From NCBI RefSeq assembly GCF_000204055.1, contig NW_006768795.1:363971-427970 (forward strand): a DNA stretch of 64,000 nucleotides, given 5' to 3'. Position numbers and translations under genes: made by a program. The notes beneath the pieces are model-generated. The model saw only the letters and a program-made list of their open reading frames with translations, ran no database searches and was not told the DNA's origin. Positions 45,913 to 55,904 of the stretch are shown here, piece after piece; positions within the stretch are counted from its first letter, which is position 1, and the number at the start of each line of letters is the position of its first letter. The DNA comes from Melampsora larici-populina 98AG31. Lineage: Eukaryota; Basidiomycota; Pucciniomycetes; Pucciniales; Melampsoraceae.

Positions 45913-47784
45913 TCAGCGTCGCCTACGTCCCTTGCTCTGCGGCCAATCTCCTTGGTTCTGGTCCTGTAAATACGTGTGAAAATGTACAAATCTTTTAGTT
46001 TTCAAAATAAAATCTGACAGGAATGGAAAAACTTTAGGTGAGTCTAAGAGCTTATTTGTGTTGTTCCAGTTCACTCGGACTCCTTCTTCTTTCAATCTTG
46101 ATCTGAATGCTTTGCGTATTCTTGAGTATCGTCTGCAATATAGGAGGAAGTGATTAGTAGTCTCTTTCATTTTGCATATTTCACAAAGGGGAGAGTCAGT
46201 TAGGTTTCTTTTGAACAAATGATTGTTGAGAGGGCTAAATCCTGCCCTAAGTTGAACTATAGCTGCCGAGCATCCTTTCTCGAGCTGTTCTAAACCTTCT
46301 GTGATCAATTTAGGTTTGGTAGTGAATTGTTTTTTACCTGGGATGAATGTGAATTGTTTGACATTGAATTTCTCTCTTGTTCTTCTTTTTAAGCTGCCTA
46401 AACTAGATGGGAGTTGTATCGGCGATTCTTGATTTTCTGCTGACGTTCCTGCTAACTCATCAGCCAATTCATTCAATTCAATTCCTTTATGGCCTGGGGT
46501 CCAATAAAATTTAATCTCTGCTGAAGGTGGAATACGCATAAGTTGTGTTCTTATTTTGATTAAGAGATGTTGTCCTGTTGTTGTCTTTGGGAGATCCTGG
46601 ACGAGTTGAATTGCTCCTTGATTGTCACTGAAGATCGCTAAGTTTTTTGGAGGTGGCCTCTGTTGAGAGAAAGATTCGTTAGCTAGTTCTACAGCAAGTA
46701 GGATACCTAATAATTCCATTTCGTGATTTGAATAGTTATCAGTGAATTTAACTGATTGAGCTCTACTAATGGTTGTGGAGACTGCAGCTGCGCCTCCTCC
46801 TTCTTCTTTAACTGATCCATCCGTGAATATAATTAATGATTCTTGTTCTTCTTCATTTTTAATTTGTTCCGGGATAAGTTTGATCACATCTTCTTTCTTT
46901 TTGCCGATATTCATAGTTTCTCCAAAGCATTTCGACCATGGCGCTATGGGGAAGGGGAAAATTGTTTCTATTTCTTCTTTCATCAAAGGAATAAGTGCAT
47001 ATGAACCAAGTGCGTCCTGAATTGGGCCAGGGTGTGATTTGTAACCAGTATCTCTTTCGAATAAGATAAAATTGCGTGTTGGGTGTGATCCTTGAGCCGA
47101 GAGGCGTTTCAGGATAAATTGATGGTGTCTAGTGGTCGCTATCCAGTTTAACGGAGGCATGAATACATCGTGTTGTGTCAATTCAGTTGAGGTGCCTTTG
47201 AAGGCTCCTAATGCAATCAGGTTGGCCTTGTTCTGAAGGGTATCAAGAATTTTAATAGCTTTCTTCTCAGTTTTCTTCGTTAACCATGCTATGCTGCCAT
47301 AAAGGACTCTTGGGATAAGAACAGACTTGATCAGTTTTTTGATTTCTTTCATTGACAATCCTGAATAACATTTATTTAATCGTCTAAACTGGCTTAAGGT
47401 GAGTTCACCCGTTCTTTTCATGTGTTGAATATGACTGTTGAAGTTGAGTTTTGGGTCAAGCCAGAGCCCTAACCATCTCACCTCCTCCTTCGGGCGTAGG
47501 AGGCTGTCACCGAATTGAAACGTTGGGTTTTCAGATTTTCGTTTGTTGGTAAAGTGCATCAATTGTGCTTTTTTGTTATCAAAGATAGCTCCATGTTTGC
47601 GAGCCCAGTCTAGAGACCGTGCTGCGTGGGATTTGAGTTTGTGAATATTTGAGCTGAAGTCTTTGGATGCTACTACATGTACCACATTGTCTATGAATCC
47701 GATAGATATGTCGCTTGATGTCGGTGAGGGGTTCTGGAAACTTTCAATGTCGTGGAGACAACTTTTGTGAGGGCATGGTCGCAT
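45913..47784 (-). CDS. Non-LTR retrotransposon (LINE) fragment: end of RT, RNase H, zinc knuckle
   Basis: A single open frame of 623 residues without internal stop. The first 13 residues come from an unrelated repeat end (47745-47785), so the true reverse transcriptase is cut off on the 5' side. It keeps the RT active-site region as IGFIDNVV, where LINEs have F/Y-x-DD, then the thumb (WARKHGAIFDNKKAQLMHF, VRWLGLWLDPKLNFNSHI). An RNase H domain follows: IIFTDGSVKEEGGGAA, NHEMELLGILLAVELA, LAIFSDNQGA and FYWTPGHKGIELNELADELA, with D-E-D-D acids present. A C-x2-C-type knuckle CEICKMKETTNHFLLYC ends it. This matches Tad1/I-like LINEs of fungi. The lost catalytic Asp and 5' truncation imply a dead copy. 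Confidence 0.85.
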   Translation of the reverse strand: MRPCPHKSCLHDIESFQNPSPTSSDISIGFIDNVVHVVASKDFSSNIHKLKSHAARSLDWARKHGAIFDNKKAQLMHFTNKRKSENPTFQFGDSLLRPKEEVRWLGLWLDPKLNFNSHIQHMKRTGELTLSQFRRLNKCYSGLSMKEIKKLIKSVLIPRVLYGSIAWLTKKTEKKAIKILDTLQNKANLIALGAFKGTSTELTQHDVFMPPLNWIATTRHHQFILKRLSAQGSHPTRNFILFERDTGYKSHPGPIQDALGSYALIPLMKEEIETIFPFPIAPWSKCFGETMNIGKKKEDVIKLIPEQIKNEEEQESLIIFTDGSVKEEGGGAAAVSTTISRAQSVKFTDNYSNHEMELLGILLAVELANESFSQQRPPPKNLAIFSDNQGAIQLVQDLPKTTTGQHLLIKIRTQLMRIPPSAEIKFYWTPGHKGIELNELADELAGTSAENQESPIQLPSSLGSLKRRTREKFNVKQFTFIPGKKQFTTKPKLITEGLEQLEKGCSAAIVQLRAGFSPLNNHLFKRNLTDSPLCEICKMKETTNHFLLYCRRYSRIRKAFRSRLKEEGVRVNWNNTNKLLDSPKVFPFLSDFILKTKRFVHFHTYLQDQNQGDWPQSKGRRRR

Positions 47785-48122
47785 CTAGGGCCGTGCCCCG
47801 GCCCCGGCCCCGGCCGGCCGACTGTCACGGAGCTGACGGTACGTGCCCCGGGGTATCCATATGCAGTTCAATAACGGTCAAATACGGCCCCGTGGACGCT
47901 TCGGGCAGCTCGGGCACCCGACCCGGCCGGGTTGCCGACCCTTTTTTTGCCCAAAAAATGCCTTCACGCTACTCTCTTACCGGCCCTGGTCGGCCCTGAG
48001 CAGTTCTCAGAGGCCATCGGGTTCGCTCAGGGCTCTATTTGGCCCCGGTGCCGGCCCTGAACTCACAGGGTCGGGCACAGCCCTAGTCGCATCTGCGGAT
48101 AACTAGGAACATTCCTTAAACG
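47762..48122. repeat. End of a dispersed element family, split by a hAT MITE
   Basis: Removing the MITE at 47786-48085 and one target copy, the flanks read GTGAGGGCATGGTCGCATC then TGCGGATAACTAGGAACATTC. This matches the terminal sequence of the element at 31809 (GTGAGGGCATGGTCGGACTC then GCGGAAGATTGGGAACGTTC). It abuts the 5' side of the LINE fragment. Confidence 0.65.
47786..48085. mobile_element. GC-rich hAT-type MITE, 300 bp
   Basis: Ends TAGGGCCGTGCCC and GGGCACAGCCCTA are inverted copies differing at one base. An exact 8-bp direct repeat GTCGCATC flanks it (47778-47785 and 48086-48093), diagnostic of hAT insertion. The interior is very GC-rich with repeated GGCCCCGGCCC and GGCCCTG words and subterminal GGGCACG/CGGGCA motifs. 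No coding capacity. Frames read across it (47715-48106) are artefacts of the high GC. Confidence 0.88.
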
Positions 48123-48664
48123 TGATCTCTGCACATCGTGTACAGCTGTTTCAACAAAGATTTTTTTTTTGAAAATCTCGCCAATGTGCAAAACCCGGGT
48201 TTTGTCCTGTTTTGTCCCTCACCCAATTTTGTCTCTCCGCTAATTGGAAGAATACAGAAAAGAATAAACCTGTAAATCAAGTTTGGCCTCTGGTTTTACC
48301 CGCTGCGGAGACAACTTTCTCCAAAAAAAGTTGTCAACCTTTCTTAAAATGTCTATACATTACTCAGACTCCTTAATCAGCGCCGCGGCGGTACAGCTCT
48401 GTACACTTGATCCTGTGTAGGGGGTCGCCCCAACCCCGCGGAGCCGGGGAGTCCCCGGCTCCGGCCCCCGCGGGGGCGGGACTTGGGAGAAATGCAAATT
48501 CCCCGCGCTCCCTGGAGTTTGGGTGCACACAAGGAAGTCAGGGGGACAGGTGGGGGGTGGCACAGAATTGAGGATTCTGAGCAATTCAAAATTCACATTC
48601 ACATTTCATGTATGTTGCTTTAGTAAACGTAATTGTAGATAGAATTTGAGATACAACTTGGTTT

Positions 48665-51019
48665 CTAATCCGTTAATCCATCAAAATAGACCGGACCAAA
48701 AGCACGGTGCCATTCCTTGACACAGAGAAGTTGCTCAACAGTATCAGGGTTCAGTGACGATCTTGCATATCAAAGGACAGCACGACCTTCCGAAAAGACA
48801 TGCTCAGAAGGGCAGCTGGTAGCAGGAATGGCAAGGTATGCCATCACCATTGCGGACAGGGCAGGGTAAGCCTTCACCTGTCCCTTCCAGTACACAAGGA
48901 TATCATTATCCTTGTGCTCAAGAGGCTCTAATAGGTAACGGGCAATCTCGTGTGTGATTGATCCGTCCTAAGGTCTTAGACATCCTAATTCCCCAAAGAT
49001 ATCATTGTCAAGTGATGTAGCAGTGGATGGGAGAGATTGAGAGTGAGTTTGAATGATATCAGGAGTTGCATAGCTCACATAATCCTGTGCAGATTCGATG
49101 AAATTGGCCTTCAACAATCTGCCAAGTGTCCACAGATTGCAAGAGTGTCAAAGTTACTTTTGAAAAATTCCAATTTGACACAAGGGTCCAAGATAGTTGC
49201 ACAGACCAGACCCGATTCTTGAAGGCAGCTTTGAGGTATGTCTGAAGCTTCTCAATCATATCATCAGCTGCTGGGATAGGCTGGCTTACATTGTATGTGT
49301 GGCGTACCTTTGTGACATGTACAAATCAAATCAGCATAAGTTGTTGATTGTATCATGATATACAGAAACTACAAACTCACCAATTGTAATTTTTTAACCA
49401 CAGAGATATAGATTGGAATTACGCTGTTGATTGTAGGGTACCTGGTTGCACAGAGTTTCTCACTGTCATCACTTAGAGGTTTGAGAAACTTCATCATCAC
49501 TCTGAGCTGCTTCCACTTGATCTCTGATAACTTGAACTTCAGGCCCTCTGGTGTAGCACAGAATTGATTGCAGGCAGTCCTTTGTAGATGGGATGTCAGT
49601 CAAGAGCACAAGTCAATAGGTAAATAGTAGAAAGACTTACCTGAGTAACAAGGCACGCTCAAGCATAGCATATGTGGAGTTCCAGCGGGTTTGGACATCA
49701 AGGATTAAAGATTGAGCATTGGATGGTACTTCTAAGTTTGGTGTTGGGAAAAGTCGGACAAGCTCTTGAAACAATTCAAGACACTGAGAACTGGCACAAG
49801 TGTAAGTGGAAAGTCCGTGGATTTGTTTATACACAGACCCAATGTTGACATGAGCTTTGTTGACATGAGCTCCATCTGGTGTATTGACAAGTGCATCAAT
49901 AGCCATGGGGTTAGCTGGAAGATTGTCTGATTGGTCGGATTCATTGACATCGCCAAGAGAGCCGAGAACTTTGAGTCCAGCAATAGCAGCGAGGTTTAGG
50001 ACATGGGCTACACATCCCAAAATTTGTTTCTCCGCGTTATAAGAGCCATTAGAGGCAGTCTCAATGGCCTTTGCCATTGTCTTGTTTGATGAGGCATTCT
50101 CAGTAGTGATTGATAAAAGATTCTTGAGACCACCATAACTTTTAATTGTATCAATAAAAATATCCGCAAAATTCTGGCCGGTGTGAGCTCCTGAAAACCA
50201 ACAAGCCAGCAAATGTCAGCGGCAATTATTTAACAAGATTGCTTAGGAATATGACATACCCTGAATGTGGGGGATGGCAAGAAGGACATTGATTTTCTCA
50301 AACTTTGAGTCAATTGTATGAGCGGTGACGGCCATGAACGCCGTGTTATTTGGTGCAGTCCACGCGTCAAGTGTGTACGCAACGGCAGGAGAATCGGCAA
50401 GCAGATGCCCATGGAGAAGTTCTTGATGATAGAGAAAGACATCTCTCAACTGGCAAGACAATGCATCTTCCTTGACCAGCATTGATGAAATGTCTTGATT
50501 ACATAGTCGAAGTAGAGTTTTGAATGAATTCTTCTCACTCATCTTGAAAGATAGATCACAGTCGCAAATGAGGTAGACTATTGCGGTCTTCAAAGCGGTA
50601 TTCAAGCAGGGCTTGAAAAAGTTGACAATAAAAAATAGAAAAAAGTCAATGAGACTTGAGAGAGAGGCCAAACAGAAATTGAAGATACAACTAAAATTAA
50701 AAGGACATACCATTCTTGTATTTTTCCCGGTTTTTCTGAACCTCTCCATCATGCCCATTTGTTTGGTTTGCTTTGCCAGATCTCCAAGATTGTGTTTAGC
50801 AACCAGGTGATCGGACATCCCTTTGGTGCTTGATCATGCATCAGAAGCTAGTAGTGCTCTGCACTCTTTCCCACTTTTTGACATCACCATACAATAAACC
50901 TTTTTGCCGCAGTAGGTAGGGTTGAAGTGACTCCAAACCCAGCTTCTCTTGCCATTAGGGTTGATCTGATTTTCATCCTTTTCCAGAGCGGGATCGCCCG
51001 TGAGATCAATTTGAGGCAT
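48665..51019 (-). pseudogene. hAT transposase pseudogene with several stops and a frameshift
   Basis: The minus strand starts MPQIDLTGD and includes a BED-type finger (SWVWSHFNPTYCGKKVYC, then ECRALLASDA). A TGA at 50834-50836 is followed in frame by SSTKGMSDHLVAKHNLGD, the H-x4-H half of the finger. Exons around 50263-50600 and 49641-50190 carry the catalytic core AVAYTLDAWTAPNNTAFM and LLSITTENASSNKTMAKAI. The C-terminal dimerisation region reads KAYPALSAMVMAYLAIPA, TSCPSEHVFSEGRAVL, then a TGA at 48770-48772, then YARSSLNPDTVEQLL. Near 49180 the frame shifts (ILDPCVKLEFF lies in a different frame), and an in-frame TAG occurs at 48968-48970. Clearly a dead copy of a different hAT lineage from the one at 41480. 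Confidence 0.8.
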
Positions 51020-51123
51020 TCTTGATTAATGTTTATAATATATATTGGCTGGCAGAAAATGGCAACAAAGTGGTGTTAGAGATAGAGAAAGCGATTTCAA
51101 AGTTCAAATTCTCAACTCAGTAT

Positions 51124-51210
51124 GTAGAATGTTCCATGATTGAACTCAATATTCAATGGAGCTCTAGAATGTTCCATGATTGAGTTTGAACTCATATTCA
51201 ATGGAGCACC
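51124..51210. repeat. Short tandem duplication, about 47-bp unit
   Basis: TAGAATGTTCCATGATTGA occurs at 51124 and again at about 51171, each followed by related sequence ending ATATTCAATGGAGC. The second copy has a small insertion. It lies between the hAT pseudogene start and its GC-rich right terminal block. Confidence 0.75.
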
Positions 51211-51396
51211 CTTTTTCTCCTTTTTTCTTTTTTTTTGGTAGGCTCGGTCGGATCCCTGCACCCCCTGCCTCCCCGCCGGGGAATGCTGGGGGCGGGATGC
51301 GGGAGCAAAATTTTGTTTCCCCGGAAGCCGGGGCCCCCGCGGGGGCGGGCTTTGGGATAGCCCCAGAGGGCCAGGGAGGGGCCGGGGCGACCCCCT

Positions 51397-52287
51397 CCTG
51401 CCTGTCAAGATTTCTGATTGTACTTGTGTTCTTTATAGCTTGCTTGTGATGGTGAGAGATTGAGTTTCAAGTATATGTTGTTGGCCTTGAGTTTGCGCCC
51501 TCCAACAAAGGACACTGGTGCTGGATGGTCTTGAAAGTACACGTCTGTACCAGCTGTTATGAAATGGGCCAATCATGAGATTGGTTTATCTCCTGTCTTT
51601 GCCACCGTGGCCCAGGGCAAGTCAATGATCAAGGCAATCTCTCATAATCAAGACAAGAGCAAGAAGAACAACAACGCAAAACCTTCTTCCAAACCAGTTC
51701 AACAACCTAGCGATATATTGAAAACTGAACTTGCAAGACTTTTGAATCAACGACTTGGTAAGCATCTGCTATTCATTTTCTACGTGGATCTATTTCACCT
51801 TGTTCAAACTGAATATAACATCACAATGTTTTTAGTTGATGTACTAGGCTATCATCCAAGCAGAGGTAAATGTTTTCCTCTCACCTCCGATCCAGTAGCG
51901 GGTCTTGTCAAATGCAAGGTTCCTGTTTAAATAATACAAGAACCCGGTTCAAAATTGAGTACTGAGGATTTGAAGGTTGGCCATAAGGAAATGCACAGAA
52001 AACATTGACAGGAATGATTAGACGACTTGAAAAGCAATCATTTCCGGTTGGAGCTTTTGGAGGGTGTGGAAAGGGCTGCTCCAAATTTGGAATCTAATCA
52101 AGCTGTTCAGGTCTCCAAGGGGAAAGGCAAGCGTGCAACTAAAATTAAGTCAAAGGCAATTGTAATCGATGATGAAGAAGAAGAAGAGGTTGAAAATGAC
52201 AAGGAGGAGGATTCAGAGGAGGAGGAGATCAATTTTGATGATCTTGACAGTGACAGTGATTTTGATGATCTAGGTGATGATGAGTGA
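51397..52287 (+). CDS. Hypothetical gene fragment with acidic C-terminus
   Basis: Several same-strand open segments follow the hAT element. One begins before 51500 (VVGLEFAPSNKGHWCWMVLK). The next (51559-51760) reads ANHEIGLSPVFATVAQGKSM and a Lys/Asn-rich stretch. A further segment near 51860 reads PSRGKCFPLTSDPVAGLVKC. The last (52027-52287) ends in a highly acidic tail with runs of Glu and Asp after KGKGKRATKIKSKAIVIDD. Frame changes separate them, so introns or decay are needed. I do not recognise the family; the acid tail would suit a nucleic-acid- or histone-associated protein, but this is inference only. Confidence 0.3.
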
Positions 52288-52667
52288 TATTGTAAGTTTG
52301 GAAGTAGAATTTCTGGTCTGCTTCTGATTACATTGATGATCAATTACAAACAGCTGGGTTATATTTATATTAATATTTAGGTTGATTAGTTGAGAGGCCA
52401 AAAAATTTCATCTTTAAAAATTGTTATTATTCTTCTTTTAAATCTTGCTTTATTATGTTGGTTGGCCTTATCCTATTTAACATAAAAATTAAATCTTTCA
52501 GAAAAAGTTACATCTTGCTTTTGTGTGTGATTTCAGCTTGTGTTTTTCTTTATTTCTTTGTCTAGCTTATCTACCTGAATATGATGGAATGAAAGTCCTT
52601 GAATGTCTTATGCGCGTAAATTGTGAAGGAATTTTATAAGTGCCTAGGAATCAGGTAATGATATTGC
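52288..52667. other. AT-rich stretch without a gene
   Basis: AT-rich sequence with ATTTATATTAATATTTAG-like words and no supported frame. Possibly the 3' UTR of the fragment ending at 52287. Confidence 0.4.
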
Positions 52668-53020
52668 CAGATGCATCTGGGTGACATCTGGCTTCAAGGA
52701 TGCATCTTGGAGCATCTGTCATGAGGTGTGCGCAGCCCTTCAGATGCATCTGGTAGGACTGAGCTTGATTCAGCTCAGCTAGCACAGATATCAGATCTGT
52801 CTGACAAACACAATAGTAGTTGCACACTCCATAAGACTTTCAGATTTCAGATGCATCTGAGGATCAGATGCATCTGGTAGGACTGAGCTTGATTCAGCTC
52901 AGCTAGCACAGATGATCCAAAGCCTTCAGATGCATCTGATGGGACCTCAGCGTGTGGTAGAGGACTGGACATGGCACTATCAGCGCCTTTCAGATGCATC
53001 TGTTGTGCAGATACATCTGG
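52668..53020. repeat. Cluster of the palindrome CAGATGCATCTG plus a 49-bp duplication
   Basis: The exact 12-bp palindrome CAGATGCATCTG occurs six times (52668, 52741, 52848, 52865, 52927, 52991), with near matches CAGATACATCTG (about 53008) and GGATGCATCTT (about 52699). A 49-bp segment starting with it and continuing GTAGGACTGAGCTTGATTCA is present twice (52741-52789 and 52865-52913). No coding sense is seen. It resembles the CAGATGAATCT cluster near 3.4 kb. Confidence 0.85.
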
Positions 53021-53928
53021 GGCTACACTCCTGGACCTGTTTGTGGACTTTGCAGTTTGTCAAAGTTCACCAAAGATGTCTTTGAAGGGTCTGGGAAGGT
53101 CTAAATAGATGTTTTCGGACTCAATCCGGCAGGAATGATCTCATTCTGTTTGGTTGCAGTCCAAAGGGTTTTGGTGTCACAGGTGGGAGCAAATCATACT
53201 CTATATCCAGGGATTTGACTGGATATCAGTCTTAACTTTTTGATGAGAAAACTTATATGTGTGTTGGAAGAAGTAAATAATATGTTCTCATTATCTTAGA
53301 TTCACATTTGCTATCACTTAGGCAGTATGATTCTCAGTTGATATCAGTGGTTCCAGGACTGAGTTGCTTGTACAAGGGTTAAACTTGATTGTAGGTGCAT
53401 ATAGTTGGTGTTTCCTTTCTTGCAAATTATATCTAAAGATGAAGAGAAACATATGAATAATTTGCTTAATTTGAGGTTTTTGGATCGTAATCACGCCTGG
53501 ATGGTGTTTGCTTCTAGATATCATGTGTAAGCAATTTGATGAATTGCTTACTTTTCCAAAAGCAATTTGATTAATTGCTCACGTCCCAAAAGCAATGAGT
53601 TGTAATGACCATTCAAGGTATGATAAAAGAGGACTTTGTTATCAGAACACATTATCCCATGATATGCTGATGCCTTGCTTTACTCACAAATAGTCATTGA
53701 GAATAGATTGACCAATGAGATCCACTGGTATATACTTGACTGATTTGCACAACTTCAAGGAGATGAGAATATAACAAGTCATGAGATATTCATGACTTTT
53801 TTTGCTGGCATAACACATATGCAAGCAAAACATTAACTGATTCTATTGAAGATCAACTAATGATATAGTGCAGTCTGTTAACTTTTACTCACAAAAGTTG
53901 ATTTGAATGTAATAACTAATCAACCTAT
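53021..53928. other. Gene-free, containing half of a diverged direct duplication
   Basis: No frame is supported. The segment about 53805-53920 (CATAACACATATG, ATTAACTGATT, GTTAACTTTTACTCACA) is repeated in diverged form after the CACTA element at about 55079-55180. Confidence 0.5.
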
Positions 53929-55054
53929 CACTACGCCAAATTGCAAATTTACCGTGGAGTTTAGAAAATTGAGTAGACATAGAAAATTATAGAGAACCTG
54001 CCAAGGGTCAGAAAATATGAAAAAATAATGGGAGGGCCCTTTGATGCATTCCGATTGTCTGGCATATTTTTTCATATTTTTCAAACCACAATGCATATAA
54101 AACTATACAAAATATAATATCTTCTGGGCAGAAAATATAAAAACAAACAAACAGAGATATTGAGCAGTCTTGGAGAGAGGCAAAAATACAAAAAAATATG
54201 CATATTGTTCCTATGGCTGAGGCCTTGGATTTGAGTATTTTTTTGTACTTTTAGTGTGAGAATCATTGATTGTGCTAACAAAAACCTCCAGGATTGTTAG
54301 ATTACAACCTGTAACAGAAATTGGAGGGCATAATTTGAATTCAAAAATCCCTTATATCTTTGTCAATTATTGGTCAAACCACTTGATTTTTTGTTCATTG
54401 AAAAGCCAAACTCTGTGACTGAATCTTTCATTCAGACAAAAAACCTGAATCTGATTCCAAAGAATATCTATGTGGCTACATAGGAAATTGTTTCAAAGAC
54501 AAATAGCTTTTTTTGTGGCGGAGCTACACATTTGATGCATCAACATAACATTCAAATGAATTTCATGGGTTCCTGATAACCTAACTATCAAGTGTTTTGA
54601 CCCAGAATTGCAAAAGATATGAGGGATATAGGATTCCAGATATCCCCTTGTCACCCCTTGGCCAAATTCCAATCTCTGTTACAGGTTGTAATCTGAGAAA
54701 CTTGGAGGTTTTTTGTTAGTACAATCAACAATTTGCACGCTAAAAATACAAAAAAATACTCAAATCCAAGGTCTCAGCCATAGGAACAATATGCATATTT
54801 TTGTGTATTTTTGTCTCTCTCCAAGACTGCTCAATATCTCTGTTTGTTGGTTGCCCAGAAGATATTATATTTTGTGTAGTGTTATATGCATTGTGGTTTT
54901 AAAAATATGAAAAAATATGCCAGACAATTGGAACGCATCAAAGGGCCCCCCCATTATTTTTTCATATTCCTCTGACCCTTGCCAGCTTCTCTATAATTTT
55001 CTATGTCTACTCAATTTTCTAAACTCCACAGTAAATTTGCAATTTGGTGTAGTG
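53929..55054. mobile_element. CACTA-type non-autonomous foldback element, 1.13 kb
   Basis: Ends CACTACGCCAAATTGCAAAT and its complement GCAATTTGGTGTAGTG begin with the CACTA signature of CMC/En-Spm elements. TAT on both sides (53926-53928 and 55055-55057) gives the expected 3-bp duplication. Inverted similarity continues far inward (TTTAGAAAATTGAGTAGACA, GCATATTGTTCCTATGGCTG, TTACAACCTGTAACAGA and complements), so the arms are about 400 bp. No transposase is present. Frames 54081-54281 and 54713-54910 are the two inverted arms read on opposite strands, and so encode nearly the same peptide. Confidence 0.78.
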
Positions 55055-55904
55055 TATATTGACGGTGTGTTTTGCTTTCATAACACATATCATGAAAATA
55101 TATTAACTGATTGTATTGGGTATCAATGATATATTGCTGTTAACTTTTACTCACACAAGTCAATGAGAATGTAATGAGTCAAATCTTCATGTCCGTTGGG
55201 TGATAATGTAGAGCCAGCAAAGATGTGTATGGAGCATTCTGTCAAGAGCCTGTGGAGCTTACTGACAAGGGTTCAATTTTATTTGTACTTACCATTGACG
55301 TACTTACACCAAAGAGTCAAAGCCCAATTGATCACATTTTCACTCATCTTGTCTGTGTTCAGAATTGGGATAAAGCAAATAGGTCACAATGAGTTTCTTG
55401 AAAGGTTTCTTTACAAGTAATGTTGAACAATCCTTTTGGAGGAGCTTTAGAAGTTTGATCTGGTTTGCGCGATTCCAGAAACTAGAGTTCCAAAATTGAG
55501 TTACTCTTCATTACTTGAGGAATTTTTTGCGCCTGCCCAATGTATTGATTTGTGGAACTTTCAATCCAATATTTATAATGGTATATATGATAGGACTTGA
55601 TGTACGGATGACTAGTACATGTTGAAGGATTGACCTTATGACTTGACAATTCCAGACACTGCCAGGGACACACACCTTCCTAATTGGGATAATGTGTCAC
55701 TTTTTTTGAATAATTAATTTTTTCCATATAAATGCTAAGCAATTATTGAGAAAGTGAACATTATTCCATTAGGGACAGTGATTAATCCTGACAGTGTGAT
55801 GTTGAATAAAGACCTGCTTGGTTGCACAGCTATTCAATTGATGTGAACCATCAAGTGGGGCATTGAGAAAGTGTCAACTTGCAGCTATGACTCCATTCTA
55901 TTAA
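55055..55904. other. Gene-free gap between two CACTA-like elements
   Basis: Starts with the second, diverged half of the direct duplication (CATAACACATATC, ATTAACTGATTG, GTTAACTTTTACTCACA). No supported frame follows. Confidence 0.5.

Larger units (their letters stand above)
48419..51396 (-). mobile_element. hAT transposon, about 3.0 kb, GC-rich TIRs
   Basis: The left end AGGGGGTCGCCCC (48419-48431) is matched exactly in complement at 51384-51396. Inside each end lies a very GC-rich block (CCGGCCCCCGCGGGGGCGGG near 48463-48481, CCCCCGCGGGGGCGGGC near 51333-51349). Flanks TCCTGTGT and TCCTGCCT match at six of eight bases if the terminal T is shared, perhaps a decayed 8-bp duplication. A decayed hAT transposase gene fills the minus strand. 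Confidence 0.75.

Noticed and set aside
47715..48602. GC-rich frames on both strands
   Set aside because: They run through the GC-rich hAT MITE and the GC-rich hAT terminal block, where stops are rare by composition.
54081..54910. Two similar peptides on opposite strands
   Set aside because: Produced by the two inverted arms of the CACTA-like element.
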